NCBI GenBank assembly: GCA_018466975.1
Contig: CM031562.1
Span: 1,612,001 to 1,676,000 of the forward strand
DNA from: Sparassis latifolia
Taxonomy: Eukaryota; Basidiomycota; Agaricomycetes; Polyporales; Sparassidaceae
Length of the DNA: 64,000 nt
Direction: 5' to 3'
A program made the position numbers and the translations under genes. This document shows positions 31,364-42,718 of this stretch, piece by piece; within the stretch, counting starts at the first letter, position 1; each line of letters starts with the position of its first letter. Below the pieces are notes generated by a model. It made no database searches. It saw only the letters and a list, made by a program, of their open reading frames with translations, and was not told where the DNA came from.

Positions 31364-33139
31364 TCAGATGGTCAAGTGGTCCGCCCAGTGGCGCAGCACG
31401 CCCTCGCCGCGCTTGTGGAACTCGAACCGTTTTACATCGCGCGAGATGATGACGGCATGCGAGTTACGCACGGGGTGGATGAACACGAGCTCCTTCTTCA
31501 GGTTCGGCAGCGTGTTCAGCCACGCGACGAGCCGCAGCTGCAGCTCCGTCAGCACGACCTGCTGTTCCGCGGGTGTCGGCGGGACCGCGTCGGGGTGCAG
31601 CGTGGACGCAGACGCGGTGGTCTGCTCCTTCGTGAGCGCTGGCGGACCGAGCCCAAGCTCGGGATTCGAGATGGCGAGATTCGACGTCGTCGTGGAGGGG
31701 GTGCCGGAGTCGTCGATCAGCTCGACCATCGCGGACTCCATGCCGAGCTCCATCTTCGCGAGCGCATGCACAAGGCGCTTCGTGTTCGACTTCTCATCCT
31801 CCTCGAGCAGCTTGACGCGGGCACGAGATGCGCGCGAGGCTAGTGATAGTCGGCTGATGATGAGCATCAGCAGCACCGGTAGGACGATAGGTATAGCGGC
31901 ATAAATAACCTGTAGCAAACAGAGTAAGCACTGACATTTTGAATTACTGATGGGGCTACACACAACGTTGTAAGGGAATTTGCATTGAAGAGCAGGAGGC
32001 AAAGGGAAGGACAACTTCTTCATGATCCTGTAATGCAACGGGGCAGACGAAGACTTATGTTTGACCGCTGTGTCAGGACGGGTATAGGATTTAATCACAG
32101 GCGAGTATTGCTCGTCTAATTCGCTGTAGAAATGTAATCAGCCAGGGTCTCCAAAAATGAGGGAGAGGAACGCACAACTTGATGCCATTTCTAACATGAT
32201 CCACGAATATGTCTTCCGTCTCTATCGCTGCGGTTGGATACGGGACAGTGACGTCGTTGACTGCGTTAGCATATATCCTGACGTGCGCAAATATGGCCAA
32301 TGCCTGGTAGAATATTTGGTCTGTGTGCGCACATGAGCAAACGTGACAGAGAAAACTTGTGCATGAAGTGTACCTGGATCCGCCATGACTTCAAGGAGAG
32401 GACGCCCTTGTGCGGACCACTTATCTGTCTACTCGGATGATCAGACAAAGATCAACCAACTAACACAGCGCATACAGTGAAGAATTGCTCTCCCGTTCTC
32501 GAGAGCAACTTCGGACCAAGGTAAGCAAGTATAGACGAAAGTACAGTGCGATATCTGGGAAGCCCGATGTGTGGAGTTGCGATGGTGTTGAAGTTGACAG
32601 GAGTAACAGACTCAAAGAACTTTCGCTGGTGTAAAATGCTGGAAAAAAATGTATATTCAAGCTGAGACGCTGATACGGTCTAATGTTTCTTGTCGCTCAC
32701 CCAACAACATAACGCGCCACCAAGCCTCCCAGACTGTAACCGGTGATCGAGAAGCGGGTTACCTTCTTGCCTCCATCTTCTAGCGTCTTTACGGCATCAT
32801 CAATCTGAAGAGCTTTATAAGCGATTGACATATTTCGGACGCAAGTGCCATCGGCAGCTCAAGACCCGCATATAAGCAGATATCTTTCTCGCGCGCGTCC
32901 ACTAAGTTAGCACTCACTTCTTCGGCCACACGTTCACCTCCCCAGTCGATGCCATCATATGTGTGCTCCTCGATGTTGGTTTTGGCAAGAAGGACCTCGA
33001 GGCGCTCCCCGGCGGGCCCCGTCTCGGAGGATGGTTGGCAGCGATGTTCACGGATAATGCGGTGCATCTCGGAAAGGTGGCCGGGGTTGCCCCACATGCC
33101 ATGGACAAGGACGAGGAGGTGGATGGGGTCGGCAGACAT
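31364..33139 (-). CDS. putative lipase/serine esterase (ROG1/DUF676 family) with C-terminal membrane anchor
   Basis: Alpha/beta hydrolase probably acting on lipids or monoacylglycerol. The ATG at 33139 gives MSADPIHLLVLVHGMWGNPGH, where LVHGMWGNP is the oxyanion-loop block of the DUF676 family. The nucleophile elbow is GYSLGG near 32,740, with FSITGYSLGGLVARYVVG around it. Then come TIATPHIGLPRY-like sequence near 32,560 and YANAVNDVTVPYPTAAIE near 32,240, where Asp and His partners are expected. VIYAAIPIVLPVLLMLIISRL is a hydrophobic stretch of about 20 residues near 31,870, followed by a basic and then acidic tail. HPVRNSHAVIISRD near the end fits the C-terminal His region. Introns were placed at GT-AG sites that keep frame, for example VAEE joined to IDDAVKTLE. 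Confidence 0.82.
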
Positions 33140-33770
33140 GCTGAGGAGGAAAAAGGGTAGAAAGAAAGATAGTACGGAGGGGAGATTATATGGCTGCAAT
33201 GCGCGGGCCTGGCACTGGGATATCGCACGCGATCTGATCTGACGCGTCCAGATGCCGCGCGCCAGTGGCGTGACTCTCCTGACCCGGTCTTCCCTTCCCC
33301 CGTAGGACAGCAACGTCGAATGGACGTTTCACTCCACCTCGTCGATACCGCTGCCTGGATCAGCATCAAGCCAACGCACTCTACAAAGCACGACCTCGAC
33401 GAAAACTCGTCAGGTCCAGGGTGCTGCATACGAGATTTACGAACCGGTTCAATTCAGAATTCACTGCCGGTGTCGAGGCTGTACTTACACATACACAGAA
33501 GTACAGTATATGATATACTGTACTTCTTGACGCCGCTACTAAGAGGACGCGTGCGACAAGTCGAATGGCCGAGTGGCCGAGAGACCTCTGCAGGATGACG
33601 GTGATCAAGCGCTGTAACCCAGCCACAAGCATTTTGTTGCTCCGATCGGCCAGAGCTAATCTGTCTTAGTCAGCAAAGATTTCTGGAACCGAGCGCTTCC
33701 CTTTCTGCTGCTGTCTGTGTCTTGGGCGCAGGTCAGCCACCTCAGGTCCTTCATCATTTAGTACGAGTCT
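33140..33770. other. intergenic with perfect palindrome
   Basis: 630 bp between the divergent lipase and DPH4 genes. It contains a 31-bp perfect palindrome at 33497-33527 and possibly the missing first exon of DPH4. Otherwise nothing recognised. Confidence 0.4.
33497..33527. repeat. 31-bp perfect palindrome (15-bp arms, 1-nt centre)
   Basis: Arm AGAAGTACAGTATAT, centre G, arm ATATACTGTACTTCT. It lies about 270 bp before the DPH4 reading frame and about 360 bp before the lipase ATG. It could be a dimeric regulator site, a terminator hairpin or a remnant of a foldback repeat. Confidence 0.85.
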
Positions 33771-33771
33771 A

Positions 33772-34326
33772 TTGACCCTACCAACCCTATACACAGCCTT
33801 ACCTTATACCACATCCATAGGGCACAGCGTTCTCCGCGACCGTCTCGCCAATCTGGCTGAACATGCTCCGCGCGACTACTATGGCATCCTGTCAATCCCC
33901 CCCTCAGCGTCCGCAGCGGAGATAAAGCAGGCATACCACCAAGCGCTGTTGCTCAGCCACCCCGATAAGCACCATGCCGTGCAGAATGGCGCTACACCGC
34001 CCGCGGTGGACATCGGGCTCTTGAAAGAAGCATACACGACCCTCTCCTCTCCCGCCCTGCGTATCGCGTACGACGCCGTCAGGATGCGGGCGAGGGCGCC
34101 GCAGACGGGCCCACGACCGGCGCAGGTCGTGTCTCTGGAGGAGTTCGACGAGGGCGAGGGCGCCGACGCTGTGTGGAGCTACGCGTGCCGGTGTGGGGGC
34201 AAGTATGTTATCGGGGAGAAGGAAATGGACGCCGGTCAGCACCTCGTTGGGTGCAATAGCTGTTCAGAGGTGGTTTGGGTTGGGTACGAGCTTACACAGG
34301 ATGACTCGGACGAAGTCCGCCATTAA
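33772..34326 (+). CDS. DPH4: DPH4-type J-protein (diphthamide synthesis), first exon unresolved
   Basis: Fungal Dph4/Jjj3 supports the first step of diphthamide formation on elongation factor 2. The J domain reads DYYGILSIPPSASAAEIKQA, then LLSHPDKHHA with the essential HPD, then LLKEAYTTLSSPALRIAYDA. The CSL-type zinc domain follows: EEFDEGEGADAVWSYACRCG, with C-x-C and, 25 residues on, CNSC, then EVVWVGYEL. This J plus CSL order is specific to Dph4. The frame is open upstream to about 33,673 but has no ATG before the J domain, so a short first exon must lie further upstream; the listed start is only the first candidate codon (TTG). The stop is at 34324-34326. Confidence 0.85.
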   Translation: MTLPTLYTALPYTTSIGHSVLRDRLANLAEHAPRDYYGILSIPPSASAAEIKQAYHQALLLSHPDKHHAVQNGATPPAVDIGLLKEAYTTLSSPALRIAYDAVRMRARAPQTGPRPAQVVSLEEFDEGEGADAVWSYACRCGGKYVIGEKEMDAGQHLVGCNSCSEVVWVGYELTQDDSDEVRH

Positions 34327-34701
34327 CATATTTATCGATTGTGCGATACCTCGCCTTACTGGACTGTGTGTGAGCGCACCTCATAGGATTGATAAAACCC
34401 GCATGTGGGCTGTCCATGTCAGCGCTCAACCCTCAGAATTTACCTACAAAGGCTTCGCGCGCAGATTTTGCCCGCACATAACTCACGGCGCCGCTCATTC
34501 TCAGCAACGAATGCGTAGAGGCATTGGCAATACCAATTTGACACGGTTTCTGGAGTATACGCTGCACATTTCGCAGGAAGATACTAACATGAATGGGGCA
34601 TCACTCGTGACAACAAGAAGGGCTCGAGACCGCAAGCACTGACGTTCCCTCACTCAAACTACGAAAGATCGCAGTTCGTAAGCCGCTCCTTACCGACAAC
34701 A
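34327..34701. other. intergenic
   Basis: 375 bp between the convergent DPH4 and Ppo genes. No feature seen. Confidence 0.4.
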
Positions 34702-37700
34702 TTAATGGAAATGGCATACCTGAATTACCATAGAGGTCGCCCAAGGCGTCAACTCTTGAGTCGAAGATAAGTACGAGTAGCAGCTCGTCTTAGTCGAGTC
34801 CTCCTTGAATCTACACGGATGAAGGACTGAGGGATGGTCCCGACGGGCAAGAACGTGAAACGTACCGCTTGAGCACACCCGACTGTCCCGGAGCGCGGCG
34901 CACATTCGGGAAGGAGAACACGGCACGGAGGACAGCGCCAATCATCTGCGAGGCGGAAACAGCGTGAGCACTTATACGCTTTCGTGTGAAGGGATGAGGG
35001 AGGCTGACCTTGTTCGACAGATCCGCCCCAAGACACCTGAGAGAACGGAGCACTCAGTTACGCAATACTAACAGACCACGCAGACAGAATTACCTAGCTG
35101 AGCCATCGCCGACTAGGTAGCGCTTTTGCGGGGTGCGAGTCGGGTTGACTGCATTCGGATCCGGGAACACAGTCGCCTACCAAGCATCTATGAATATCCT
35201 GCAGCACTGAACTCGTGAGGCTCACATCAAGGGAAGCATCTGCAATGTCGACGAAGACGCATTCGCCCAACTGCACCGGCTTCCCTCCAACGACGGAAGT
35301 TTTCGCAGCCTCTCCTACAATAAAAGTTCAACAAGATGTACTGAGGCTCAAAACAAGAACGTACGATACGCGCCGCGGGACGGAGGGTCCAGTCCTACGA
35401 GTAGAGTGGGTCAATATCAGATTACCCAAATTTAGTGATGGGGCACGTACGGAGGGCTTCATTGACTAGGCCCTGGAGGAGGGCTTCATCATTGCCGTCA
35501 AGCTTGACCTTGGAAGCCAGAGTGGACACATCACCCGGCTTAGAGGGGTCGAGATAGAAATTCACAACGTTGACCATAGCTTAAGTCATCCGACGGTCAG
35601 AACAGAGTAGTGTAGATAACTTCGACCGCACCTTGAGACATTTCCACGGTGGCGCCCACCAAGACGGCCAGGAACGTGTTACAGATCGTTTCCGGAGGAT
35701 AGCCAAGTGCATGCAGACGATCCAGCAGGTCATCTCTGTCACTCTTGGCCGGCTGGAAGAACATGTGAGAAATCGTCTCTAAGAGCCCTGCAATCGAAAG
35801 CTGCTTGCCCGTCAGAAAATTGAGCAGGTTCACACAAAAAGTGTACAGCTACAAACCCGGGAAGCACCGCCGAAAGTGCACATGAGATCGTGCCGCAGCT
35901 TCTCGATGTGCGTCTTGACCTTTTCTGCAAGTTTCAACGCCTTCGCTGCCTCAACATCAAGGAATAAATAGCTGCAAAAGGATCATACATGAGCGCAAAT
36001 TTCTATACAGAACCACACCACTACTTACGAATAAATGTCTGACAGCATGTCGAACATTTCCTGGGGCGTATAATGACCGAGCGAATGTGGTTTCTTCTTG
36101 AGCTGTATACCTGCCTGTACAACGTAGCAATCAACACACTGCAAGGGGACAACAGACAAAGGCCTACAAGGTCTGCCGCCCAACGGACTGGAACGTGCTT
36201 GAGAACATCTCGCACGATATCGACGTTCTTGGTCCGTGACCCCACAGCAGTGTACGACTCCCGCAACATCAAATCGCGTGTCGTCTGGTAGAAGAAGGAT
36301 GCGATCTTGTCTACAGATCCGCGCGCGTCCGTGAGAGCACCAATAAAAGCACGCTGCTCTCGCCCGGCTCTCGCAGGACTGTCAGAAGCAATGAAGAAGC
36401 TACGGCATGAAATGCGTGAGACGAACTACATCAAGTGGGGAGAATACGAGGACACTGACCCGTGACCATGAATGACACGCGCTGCCCGATTGGAATAGCG
36501 GGGGCTGAACTGTTCGCTGCTCAATACTTGAGCGACATCGGAGTAGTTCGATACAATTCGGACTGGATCAACTGAGTTCGGTTTCGTAAGGTCATAGTTC
36601 TGAATGTCGTGCAGCTTCGTCAGGATTGGCTGCATCGCCTCAGGTGTCATGAGAGGGAACCAGGTATATGTGCTGTTGTCCGTGTACTGACCCGGTAGTG
36701 TCCGCAAGAATAGTCTTCCGAGAGTGCTGCCGTACCCCGGAGCGTCTGGCTGTCTCTGGCAGTCAGCAAAACCCCAGCAAGTCATGTTGAACGGGGTGTA
36801 GTCAGCAGTGTAGAAGCGGTCTCCCCGAGTAAGTGCGATAGCATCGCTCAGGATGGCACGACTAATGGTGTAACCTTGCATCGACGTGAGGAACAGTTTC
36901 CACTGTCCAAGGGAATGTACGCACCAGGGCAAAGGCCAGCGCCGTCGATTACAGGCTTCGCAGCTTCTGCTTGGAGACCCGGGTACAGCTCTAGGCGATC
37001 AATAGTACCGTACAGCTTCTCGGCCGCAGTAGCAATCTCAGGATCGGGGTTCCATTCCAAGAAGCTCGAGTAGGCTGGAGAACACCACAGGAGCCTGTTA
37101 GCTTACAAACTGAGAGGTACAGCCATTCGCCACCTACTCTTCAATCCGAGGAACTGGAGGTAGAAAACATTCGAGTGAGCTCATGTACCTTTTCATCCCA
37201 ATTAGTCTGGTTCACCTGTCTGAAATCATTCAAGGAACAAACACCCCATCGCCTGTTGGATTCAATGCCCATAATCTCGTGCAGACGCATCACGGCTGGG
37301 GTTCCACGAGCCTTGAAGGCTGAGGCAGGGTGATCCGTCCTGTCGCCAACATCCGCTCAATTCTCGCATCACACATCGGTCACTGTACTCACGCGGCTTG
37401 CAAGATGCCAGCCAATTCAGAGTCTTTAAAGGTGCCATCGTCTTGGCGCTTCAGCCTGGTGCATCGATGCATGTTGATTACCACGTAATTGTGACTGGTC
37501 AAAGGAATCGCACTCACGCGTCGAATGTCCAGTTACTGACGTCAAGTTCTACGTCGTGCAATTCCTTCGCCTTTTCCACGAACGCCTGAATGGTTATCTG
37601 CACCAAGGGCAAATTAGACTTGGCCGAGCCCCAGATTGTGAGACACAATCGCATACCTGGTCCCAAGTCTTATCGGGGAAGAGCTGCTTGAAAAGGTCTT

Positions 37701-39382
37701 CGGTCCACTTCTCGTCTTGCACTGAGGTAGTTGCGTGCCAACGATAGAGACAGTTGAACTGTGGAAAAGGGATGAATATCGCATGTAGCAGGAGACAGGA
37801 ACGGCATACCTCGACGCTGCATACGTTCCCCCGACCACGTTCAAACAGGGTATGATCTAGATCTCTGATCTCCTACAATTAACGTAAGAGATCAGTCACT
37901 GAAAGGTATCAGCACCATAGACGTCATACCCCGAATGGGTTCAAACTCCAGCTGCTTCCTCGCCTCACAAGACCTAGAATTGCGCTAAGGTAGTCAGAAA
38001 AGACGACAGAGGCAAACCAAGCGCAGTTGATGAGACGAGCGATCTGGAAGATTTCTTCCTCCTGCGCTAAGATCTTGGCACTACGCTGGGGGTCATCGGG
38101 GATGGAGTTTGGGTCGGCCCACGTCCCTCGCTCGTTGATCTCCAGGAGCATCTTGGCAATGTACTGTACGTGAAAACGTTAATCAATATTCCAGGATTGA
38201 GACAAAATAGACAAACGTTGTGGTTACGATTAAATAGAACCAGTAAGACACAGACTGCGGGAGGAAGCAACAACAGCCTATCTTCAGCAAACGTATCCGG
38301 GTGCAGGAGGCCGCGGCCATCGCGGACCCTGATTTTGTCTTGATTATTTTGGTCGTTACCATAGAGAGGCGCAAGATCGACATAGGAAGACGTCTCATTA
38401 ATGTTGACGTCCTTGTGAGAAGTACGGAACACACTAGAAAGCTTGGAATCAATCGCACAGCAAGGCTAACGAAGAACATAACCCACGTATGAATAACGAG
38501 CGCTGCGAAGGAGAACATCAAACTCGACAGGCCCGCCGGATGTTTGACAAACTTTGTCGTAAACGTGAGAGGAACGCTAGCAAGTAGATAAACTGGAGAC
38601 CTACCTTCTCGCGTTTCAAGAGAGTATCGAACACCAGACCCGCATCTGGCATTTCATTGCGCGGTAGAGGATGGCTCTGCTGCACACTGCGTGCATATGG
38701 AGTGCCTCCCTTTCCCAAATCCGGGATATTGATGTTGTTGTTGGAGCCGTCGGCGGATCGCCACGCATACTGGTTCCCAATTAGGGTTTCCGGAGGATGA
38801 GGGAGATCGGCGTATACTGAAAGCGCGCTAAACGGATATGGCAAAAACGATGTCATACTATGACCCACAGAGTTCAACGGTATCGTTCGCCAGCTGTTTG
38901 CCAAGGTTGCTCGACGGATGCTCAGACAGAAATACGAGAACATGCTCGAGCTTCAAGACCATCGGGTGAGAACAAAGACCGAGCCTCAGATGGAGATACA
39001 TACCAGCATCTTGCGATCGTCAATTCCATTGGGATGCTTGAGGGCATCAATGACGCTCCTCTACAAAAACAATATCAGACAGAAAGGCAAACGACTCGAT
39101 GACGCGCACCAATGCAGAGATGTCTCCCGTGAAAGATTCCCCTCTTTTCAACTGGAAACAGGTTCGATAAATGACACGGCGAGTGAAGATGTGGTTCAAT
39201 GCCGCGAACCTGCTCACGAAATTCCTGAATAATTTTGTTCGCGCGTGCAGTGGTTTCTTGCTCGCCATTCTCCTTGCATTACCGGGTGACGTTAGCCAGT
39301 GTATGTGGGTGGCAGAAATGACAAGAACACTCACAACAAGTGTGGAGAACCTGGAGGGCGTTTTGCCCACCGTCGAAGACAT
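34702..39382 (-). CDS. ppo: fatty-acid dioxygenase/P450 fusion (Ppo, psi-factor-producing oxygenase)
   Basis: Makes hydroxy- and dihydroxy-fatty acids (oxylipins) that control sporulation in fungi. The N-terminal heme-peroxidase-like half oxygenates linoleic or oleic acid, and the C-terminal P450 half rearranges the hydroperoxide. ATG at 39382 (MSSTVGKTPSRFSTLV). Seen in order: NETSSYVDLAPLYGNDQNNQ, IRVRDGRGLLHPDTFAEDRL, EEEIFQIARLINCAWFASVV, then EFNCLYRWHATTS with the catalytic Tyr and proximal His in YRWH. Next come TCWGFADCQRQPDAPGYGS and NVVNFYLDPSKPGDV. Near 35,100 is FPDPNAVNPTRTPQKRYLVG, then GDGSARCLG with the heme-thiolate cysteine. The end reads QELTPWATSMVIQV. About twenty introns; I expect 1,050-1,100 aa. 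The C-terminal exon borders near 34,800 are inferred. Confidence 0.92.
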
Positions 39383-39450
39383 GTTGGAAGTGACTGAGAG
39401 ATGGTAGGAGAAGAGGGGGATAAAGAAAGCATCGTTTCGTTCGCCCTCAT

Positions 39451-39456
39451 CTTATA
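39451..39456 (-). promoter_or_regulatory. TATA-like element of the Ppo gene
   Basis: Reverse strand reads CCATATAAGATG, about 70 bp upstream of the ATG at 39382. A plausible core promoter; position only. Confidence 0.4.
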
Positions 39457-40993
39457 TGGCTGGAGGACATCATTTCCACGAATGATTCGCAGGGAAGCGC
39501 AGAGCCTTCAATTTATTTACTGATGAGTTTGTCATCTTACCGTTCTTGCTGTCGATGGAAGCGCGCATTGAAGCCGGGCATCCTCCCCTCGGCCTGAGAC
39601 GTGAGACGTGTGCCAAATCCGTTGGACGTCCTGCAGGTTCGATTGTGGAAATTGCCTTCATCAACGTCAACATTCGAAGGGCCGGAGAATTGGGGCAACC
39701 GACAAGAATGTACGACACATATGGCCCTAACAAGGCTAGCTTTTAATGATCAGATATGCGAAACCTCGACGAGCCCTCCCCAGATGAGGCAGGAGGAGGA
39801 GTGACTGCCGGACGAAACTTGTCCGTGGCATGCTTCCATACATTCGCTACGGACTGAATGCTGATGCTGACGAATTAAATAAGATAACAGATGCCTTTTT
39901 CAGCCTGCACTCACGTCAGCCCGATGGCAGGATAGTATTCCGGAGGTCAATTAAGGCGCAAAAAAAACAACAACCACCACCATGTTGTCGCCCCGGCCTC
40001 GATGAATGTGGGATTTTATCGTCGCCGATAGCTCATCCAACCCTCTATACCCGCCCCATGATGGGCATCCAGCGTACGGAGTTGGCGTTCCCGACGTTGG
40101 GCAAACGCAGCCAGACACATCCTCACCATCATCCACCAGTCCAATCGCACATCCATCCCCGCAGCACGCCAACCAGCTCATTGTCACTTCCTCTACCACT
40201 CGGTCTGTCGCATTCATGAACCATCATCGATCATCGTTTGTCCTACGATGGACGACTGCCGTTCACAGCGGACTTCATGCTCGCTCATGTTCCCGCTGGG
40301 CAACCGGGTTGGATTATGTAAGGGGTTGGTACAGAGGGTCCTTGGTTGATGCTTTCCCCTCCTTTCTTCCGGCGTAACCCCCATCCACCTACATGGTCTT
40401 ATCACCGGTGATCCTGTACTCCAGGTAGCGGAGTGCTAGTCCGGCCAACGTCCTGCTCATGCCATTGTAGATCCGCTGCTCCATACATACTTGGTTCGTC
40501 GAGGCCTGTCGTAGACATGTCCTAAGCCCCCTGGGGCGAAGGCGGATATCGTATTGTAAATATTGTAAACAGCTTCGCGTACGCGTGTCACGACACTCGT
40601 ATCTTGTCTGCTCGACTACCTCGTCGACTCGGGAGCGTTCCAAAGCGTCAATAAGAAGACCACGCTCAGGCTCAGCAGGCGCAGAATCGATAAACAAAAT
40701 GGTCGATGCCCGAAAGCCTCCCTGAATTTCCCAGTGTCGATTGATCACGGTGGATGAGTTCAGTCAACCGAATTCATTTCCGAGAGGACGTCCGCAGTTT
40801 TCATTCGCGGTTAACGCGCAAATGCAAGCTTCTTGCAATATTCCAGGCTGCACAATGCATAGGAACCAGGACTTCATAGATCTAACTTCACAAGTGGTCA
40901 GTGTACAACTTTACCGACAGACCTCTCACTGCGAAGGCTCAAGGAGGTGAGAGTCATCCGTCTGCTAGGTGAAAAAAGCCAATCACCCGGAAT

Positions 40994-41087
40994 CCGAGTG
41001 ATGTTCGGGTATGGGTGATTTTCACCATGCTGAAAATTACCCATCAAACGGATGAGTTGCTTCATATTCAGAGTAAACATCACTCGG
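40994..41087. repeat. nested inverted repeats (small unclassified element)
   Basis: CCGAGTGATGTT at 40994-41005 is the exact reverse complement of AACATCACTCGG at 41076-41087. Inside lies a 14-bp near-perfect hairpin, 41011-41024 with 41031-41044 (one mismatch, 6-nt loop). Related words (ATCACCCGG, GTGATTTTC, CTCGGGAAAC, GAGTGATTTTCC) are scattered from about 40,965 to 41,205. This may be the core of a decayed MITE; no target duplication was found. Confidence 0.6.
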
Positions 41088-41358
41088 CGGTTGCCCGGAA
41101 TATAGTACTCGGGAAACGGATGATTCTGCTCTAGATCACCAGCCGAACGGGGGATCCGGAGTGTCAACCAAACGGTGAGTGATTTTCCTGGTGACTTTCG
41201 CCCAATCTGGCATCCACAGTGAGATCTGGCGCCGGCCTTAATGGACTACGCTTACTGTAGTAGAATTGTAACGGACTATTAGATTTTGGTTTGTAGTCTC
41301 CGAGTGACATTTGTACCGTGATCAACGAACTCTCCTCCGTCAGACACCGGACAGCAAC

Positions 41359-42476
41359 ATGGACTCCTCAGAACTGTATGTCGTGAAGCAACATTTCATC
41401 CTCGGTAGGCCTCAGAAATATACCGTCATCCTCGTCAGACCCTCACCTCCTTGCCCAGGTGCCTACAAGATGCTGGTCGATCTAACACTCCCCGACCCAT
41501 CCTCTCCCGACTATGCACCGACCCTGGTCTACCAGGCCCGCGCGCACATCGCACTCAACAAGCCACGAGCCGCCGCTGATTTGGTACCTGCGGACACAGA
41601 GGACGTGTCACTGAAGGCTGTCGCCGCTTTAGCGCGCTACGTGGGTGCGAGTGTTTCCGCGGACAAGGATAGTTCTCTTGAGGAGCTGCGGGATCTGTGT
41701 GTGGAAATTGAGGGGGAGGACTTGGATGCGACCGATAAAGAGAAGGGAATGGTCCGTATTCTTGCTGGAACTGCGTTCGCTATTGCGGGTGAAGTAGAAG
41801 AGGCTCTCGAGACGCTTGGTGTCGGGACGACTACAGACAACCTGGAGGCGTAAACATCTATTCTTATTCACCTTGGTTTAGTCCTACTGACCATTCAATG
41901 TCCTTCTGCCCTGCAGTGTCGCTCTTATCGTCCAAATTTACCTATCCATCAACCGCCCGGACCTCGCTCGCAAGGAGTTCGAGCGGGCAAAGCGCTGGGC
42001 CGAGGATGACCTACTGATACAACTCATAGAGGCTTCGATAGGCCTCGTCACCGGCAAGGACGGGTACACCGACGCGAACGCGTTTTACACCGAGCAGCTC
42101 GCCAATCCTTCGCTGTCCTCACCGCGCCTGCTGACCGCACGCGGAGTCACGCGGTTGTTGAAGGGCGAGATATCTGGTGCGAAGTCAGACTTCGAGGAGG
42201 CGGTGTCGCAATCGGGCGGAGTAGCGGACGCCGAGACGCTGGCTGCTATGACGGCTGCTGCAGGTTTAGGTGCTTCCAAGTATGCTGAGGCAGATCAGCT
42301 TTGGAGGTATGTTTGAATCGGCGCCATCGTTGTGTGGTTTTTGACTGATTTCATCTAGTCAACTAACTTCGGAATACCCGAAATTTCCACTTGTCGTGGA
42401 CCTCACGGGCAAGGCGGAGCTTTTCGATGACTTGTGCACGAAGTTCGAAGTACCACCCGTCGCGGCCGCAGCGTAA
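41359..42476 (+). CDS. SEC28: coatomer epsilon subunit (COPI)
   Basis: TPR-like solenoid that stabilises alpha-COP in the COPI coat of Golgi-to-ER vesicles. Four exons, 41359-41404, 41459-41849, 41917-42306 and 42359-42476, give 314 aa, the normal length. The start MDSSELYVVKQHFILGAYK is the first ATG and matches epsilon-COP N-termini. The sequence runs through TPR-like helices (LVYQARAHIALNKPRAAADL, INRPDLARKEFERAKRWAED, LIEASIGLVTGKDGYTDANA, YTEQL). It ends SEYPKFPLVVDLTGKAELFD, as in the family, whose C-terminus packs on alpha-COP. The gene is convergent with the next one. Confidence 0.94.
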
Positions 42477-42718
42477 CGTAGCCGGCGCCATCCATCCCGT
42501 TTGCTGTTATGCATTTATATTCTATTCTTCAAGATGTATGTCGCGTGCGAAGCACGGAAGTGTGAGGTCGCAGGCATTGCCAGACTCTGGATCACTGGGT
42601 CAGTTCTTCACCGATCAGTGTTGTGGACTTCATTCGACTCGGTATTAAACGGAAATGAAACTACGCTACTACTTTCAAGAGATTGTTCCACCGGTTGTGG
42701 CGCCTTGAACTCCGTGCG

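Larger units (their letters stand above)
39383..41358. other. gene-poor 2-kb interval
   Basis: Upstream of both the Ppo gene (minus) and epsilon-COP (plus). No frame longer than about 120 codons has family motifs or splice signals I trust. It contains the repeat at 40,994-41,087 and a short poly-A/CAA tract at 39,958-39,985. A small unrecognised gene cannot be excluded. Confidence 0.45.

Noticed and set aside
33566..33576. TGGCCGAGTGG, a perfect tRNA A-box
   Set aside because: No B-box (GGTTCGANTCC) follows within a tRNA length, and no acceptor stem pairs. Chance match.
39951..40217. 88-codon Cys/Gly-rich frame near the poly-A tract
   Set aside because: Low complexity around CCACCACCA/AAAAAACAAC. 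No conserved pattern.
40389..40748. 119-codon minus-strand frame
   Set aside because: It begins with GTG, shows no motif or splice context, and its composition is unremarkable. Not called as a gene.
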